From NCBI RefSeq assembly GCF_014197135.1, contig NZ_JACIFA010000015.1, positions 18,916 to 82,915 on the forward strand: a stretch of DNA of 64,000 nt, given 5' to 3'. Each line of letters opens with the position of its first letter. The stretch's first letter is position 1. The notes below the pieces were generated by a model. The model searched no databases. It saw only the letters and a list, made by a program, of their open reading frames with translations, and had not been told where the DNA came from. Position numbers and translations under genes: made by a program. The DNA comes from Sphingomonas zeae (GTDB taxonomy: Bacteria; Pseudomonadota; Alphaproteobacteria; Sphingomonadales; Sphingomonadaceae). Of the stretch, positions 61,761 through 64,000 are shown in pieces.

Positions 61761-63160
61761 TGCGTGATACCTTGCGAAGAAGAAGAGAAGCCGCCGCCCA
61801 GTGCGACGGCCAGCGCAATGCGCGCCTGGACCGCGTCGGCGGCGAGATTGGCGTCGGCCTGTTCGGCCTCCAGCTGGCGGATGTCGGGGTCGATCAGCCC
61901 CAGTTGCGATTGCAGCCCGCTCGACACACGAATGGCGTTCAGGCGGCGGGTTTCGGCCAGGCCGCGTGTTACCTCGGCTTGGCGGGCGCGTTCGGTGGCG
62001 ATCGTGCGGCTGCGCGTGACGGCGTCGGCCGCCTCGCGCACCGCGCCGACGAGACGGTTGTTATAGTCGGCGGTGGCGAGATCGAGCGCCGCGGTTGCCC
62101 CCGCCAGCCCCGCACGCAGCCGTCCGCTGTCGAAGATGGGGAGATGGATCGCCGGACCAGCACCGACCGTACCCGCATCGGCGGTGAACAGATTGCCCAG
62201 GCCTACCGCCTGGAAACCCGCCAGCGCGGTCAGGTTGATATTAGGAAGAAAGGCCTTGCGCGCGACGTCCTGTCCCTTGGCCGCGGCATCGATCCGGGCG
62301 AGCGCGGCGGCGATGTCGGGCCGCCGCGCCAGCAGGTCGGCGGGCACGGTAGCCGGGATGGACAGGGCGGTGTCGAACGCGAGCTTCGTCGGCGCGATGG
62401 TCGCGGGGTAGTCCAGTCCATGTCCGGTCAGTGCCGCCAGCGCGTTGCGGGACAGGGCGGCCTGGCTCTCGGCACGCGCCAGCGCCACCCGCGCCTGTGC
62501 GAGCAGGGTCTGCGCGCCCTCCGCGTCGATCTGACTGGCGAGTTGATGGCGGATACGCGCCTGGATCAACCCCAGCGAGCGGGTGCGGGTCGTGATCGTC
62601 CGGCGGGCGATGGCGGCTTGCCGCTCGGCGCGAGCCATTTCGACATAGGTCTGCGCGACCGAACCGGCCAGCGCCAGTCGCGCGGCCGTGACGTCCAGCG
62701 CCGCTGCACGGGCGGACGCGCGGGCGGCCTCGATCGCCGCCGCCTGCCGCCCGAACAGGTCGATGGTCCAGTTCAGATTGGCCTGTGCCTGACCGAGCCA
62801 CTGCGTCGTACCCGCATAGGGTGGCGGTATCGTGTAGCGACCCGAAATCCGGCTATATTGCTCCTGCGCGTCGAGCGAGGCCGAGGGGCCGTCATCGGCG
62901 CGGCGGGTCGCCAGCACCGCCTCTGCCTGCCGCAGTCGGGCCAGTGCGATGGTGAGCGACGGATTGCTCGCCAGTGCATCGTCGATCAACCGGTCGAGCT
63001 GGGGATCGCCCAGCCCACGCCACCAGTCTGTGGCCACCAGCGGGGCCTGCGCGCTGCCCAGGCCGAGCTTTTCGGGTGCGGTGGGAGCGATGGCGGGATG
63101 CGCCTGCGGCACCGAACAGCCCGCGAGCAACAGTCCGGTCAGAGTTGCAAGCCGCTTCAT
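61757..63160 (-). CDS. NodT-family outer-membrane efflux lipoprotein
   Basis: A 467-residue RND/MFS-type outer-membrane factor. The signal peptide with lipobox LLLAGC (Cys about 15) predicts a lipid anchor. Two OEP repeats follow, with WWRGLGDPQLDRLIDDALASNPSL at the start and the mid-protein LLARRPDIAAALARIDAAAKGQDVARKAFLPNI typical of the NodT family. The ATG at 63160 overlaps the marR stop by four bases, which fixes the start. It gives the pump its own channel, in addition to the two TolC homologues elsewhere in the window. Confidence 0.92.
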   Translation of the reverse strand: MKRLATLTGLLLAGCSVPQAHPAIAPTAPEKLGLGSAQAPLVATDWWRGLGDPQLDRLIDDALASNPSLTIALARLRQAEAVLATRRADDGPSASLDAQEQYSRISGRYTIPPPYAGTTQWLGQAQANLNWTIDLFGRQAAAIEAARASARAAALDVTAARLALAGSVAQTYVEMARAERQAAIARRTITTRTRSLGLIQARIRHQLASQIDAEGAQTLLAQARVALARAESQAALSRNALAALTGHGLDYPATIAPTKLAFDTALSIPATVPADLLARRPDIAAALARIDAAAKGQDVARKAFLPNINLTALAGFQAVGLGNLFTADAGTVGAGPAIHLPIFDSGRLRAGLAGATAALDLATADYNNRLVGAVREAADAVTRSRTIATERARQAEVTRGLAETRRLNAIRVSSGLQSQLGLIDPDIRQLEAEQADANLAADAVQARIALAVALGGGFSSSSQGITQ

Positions 63161-63609
63161 GCCACCGTCTCCAGCTTGTTGCGCAGGCGCAGCAGGTCGC
63201 TGACGAAGCGCTCGATTTCCTCCGGGGACCAGTCGGCCAGCCAGTCGTTCCACTGCGCCATGACCTTGGTCTTGCACCGGCTGGTCACGGCCCGCCCGGC
63301 ATCGGTCAGCGACAGCCGGACCACGCGCCGATCCTCGGTGCAGCGACAGCGTTCAATCAGCCCGCGCTCCTCCAGCGTGTCGACGATCCGGGTCGTCGCG
63401 CCGGTGTCATGGCATAAATGGCGCGCCAACTCGGCAGCCGTGCCGCCCACGCCGAACTGCAACGCCATCAGCGCGCTCCACTGCACATGGGTCACTTCCT
63501 CATCAGCAAAGACCGGCTCCAGGCCGATCCGCGCGAGCTGGAACACGCGCTTGGTCAAATAGCCGACCGAGCGCTCGGGATCGAAGGAGTCAGGGTCCTG
63601 CCGCGTCAT
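63157..63609 (-). CDS. MarR-family transcriptional regulator of the emr operon
   Basis: A 150-residue winged-helix repressor. The wHTH core (about 40-110) includes VTHVQWSALMALQFG, GGTAAELARHLCHDTGATTRIVDTLEERGLIERCRCTEDRRVVRLSLTD in segments, with the wing DRR. Flanking helices form the dimer interface. It is the first gene of the operon and overlaps the channel gene, so it is co-expressed with the pump it probably represses (EmrR logic). Two inverted TGCC-NN-GGCA sites lie immediately upstream of its start. The inducer is unknown. Confidence 0.9.
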   Translation of the reverse strand: MTRQDPDSFDPERSVGYLTKRVFQLARIGLEPVFADEEVTHVQWSALMALQFGVGGTAAELARHLCHDTGATTRIVDTLEERGLIERCRCTEDRRVVRLSLTDAGRAVTSRCKTKVMAQWNDWLADWSPEEIERFVSDLLRLRNKLETVA

Positions 63610-63612
63610 ATT

Positions 63613-63641
63613 ACTGCCCTGGCAATGATTGCCTTGGCAGT
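63613..63641. promoter_or_regulatory. Probable MarR operator upstream of marR-emr operon
   Basis: Two tandem sites, TGCC-CT-GGCA (63615-63624) and TGCC-TT-GGCA (63630-63639), form a larger imperfect palindrome bounded by ACTGCC and GGCAGT. It ends four bases before the MarR start codon, where binding would block its own operon. Confidence 0.55.
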
Positions 63642-63747
63642 CAATTCCCGTTGCGATGATGACATGAATTTCATGGAGGAGCCGCCATGCCCTCCATACG
63701 ATTGATGGTCGCCAGACGGGATCGACATCCAGCCACCCCTCTATCTT

Positions 63748-63886
63748 TCCTCCCCTGCAAGGGGAGGGGGACCATCCGAAGGATGGTGAAGGGGTGTCAC
63801 TCGTCGTGGACGGAGTCCAACCTCTCCAGCCGGAACTCCCCTCCGTCAACCCTGCGTCCTGCCACCTCCCCTTGCAGGGGAGGAAT
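63748..63886. repeat. Palindromic intergenic repeat R6 (subtype A)
   Basis: Outer arms CCTCCCC-TGCAA-GGGGAGG and CCTCCCC-TTGCA-GGGGAGG are exact reverse complements. The inner hairpin is CCATCC-GAA-GGATGG. The arm CCCCTCCGTC and the CTGCCACC segment match R2 and R5, but the third hairpin is decayed. Lies between the marR operon and the insertion sequence. Confidence 0.8.
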
Positions 63887-63908
63887 AGGATGAATGTCGT
63901 TCGAACCT

Positions 63909-64000
63909 AGGGTCAGGACCCATTGATGTGAGCGTCGCGATCTGATTCAGGCTCCGTGAGGAGACTGGTAATGAGCGACCTGTTTTGGCTGACGGACGAG
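63909..64000 (+). mobile_element. Left end of an IS5-family insertion sequence (cut by window edge)
   Basis: A CTA trinucleotide followed by GGGTCAGGACCCATTGATG (from 63911) looks like the terminal inverted repeat of IS5-group elements common in sphingomonads. It is followed 60 bases later by a transposase start. The right end, second inverted repeat and target duplication are outside the window. Confidence 0.65.
63971..64000 (+). CDS. IS5-family transposase (5' end only)
   Basis: Only ten codons are visible: MSDLFWLTDE. This is the usual opening of IS5-family DDE transposases in alphaproteobacteria. GAGGAGA lies upstream at suitable spacing. The rest of the gene lies beyond the window. Confidence 0.7.
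   Translation, partial: MSDLFWLTDE

Overview
The window is GC-rich, densely coded chromosomal DNA from an alphaproteobacterium, most likely a sphingomonad (Sphingomonas or a close relative). The indications are a sphingomonad-style TonB receptor, the alphaproteobacterial pcm-like/tolC/PopZ-family/valS neighbourhood, an L31 protein without cysteines, and a bamA-skp-fabZ cluster that lacks lpxD and lpxA. The last point fits the glycosphingolipid outer membrane of LPS-less sphingomonads. No prophage, CRISPR array or rRNA operon is visible. There is one tRNA (Cys), and one insertion sequence is cut by the right edge.

Layout. 1-6 kb: a translationally coupled operon of a fused hydantoinase/5-oxoprolinase (5' end missing), DUF969, DUF979 and DUF2891. 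6-9.3 kb: a TonB-dependent receptor convergent with an FCD-type GntR regulator. 9.3-14 kb: glycerol catabolism, with glpD-glpR divergent from glpK-tpiA across a probable GlpR operator. 14-23 kb: a histidine kinase and a degenerate NtrC-type regulator, divergent from a five-gene efflux operon (HlyD/MacA adaptor, ABC ATPase, secreted GIN-domain protein, MacB/FtsX permease, TolC). 23-27.7 kb: a likely blue-light signalling operon (short LOV protein, CheB-CheR-PAS-HWE kinase fusion, single-domain response regulator) behind a promoter resembling the EcfG general-stress consensus. 27.7-33.5 kb: an M61 peptidase, tRNA-Cys, an orphan membrane protein, a pcm-like methyltransferase, TolC and a PopZ-like protein. 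33.5-42.2 kb: a second LOV protein (hybrid histidine kinase), valS, a KefB-type antiporter, a cytochrome c, a CHAP-like hydrolase and icd.

42.3-56.6 kb is core envelope and translation machinery: psd-pssA, rpsB-tsf, then a tight pyrH-frr-uppS-cdsA-dxr-rseP-bamA-skp-fabZ run (phospholipid, undecaprenyl and isoprenoid precursors, outer-membrane assembly), rpmE and a PilZ protein. 56.6-64 kb holds sdaA, a ThuA-like protein, a marR-OMF-emrA-emrB drug-efflux operon and the left end of an IS5-family element.

Two features run through the window. Six intergenic palindromic repeats of about 100-150 bp, in two subtypes, sit mostly between convergent genes. In one subtype the stems co-vary around GAA triloops. 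Several housekeeping genes share a promoter pattern of TTGnCn, a 16-nt spacer and CTAAGG or CTATGG. Most adjacent co-directional genes overlap by 1-11 bases (ATGA, GTGA or TGATG junctions), which was used to choose starts.
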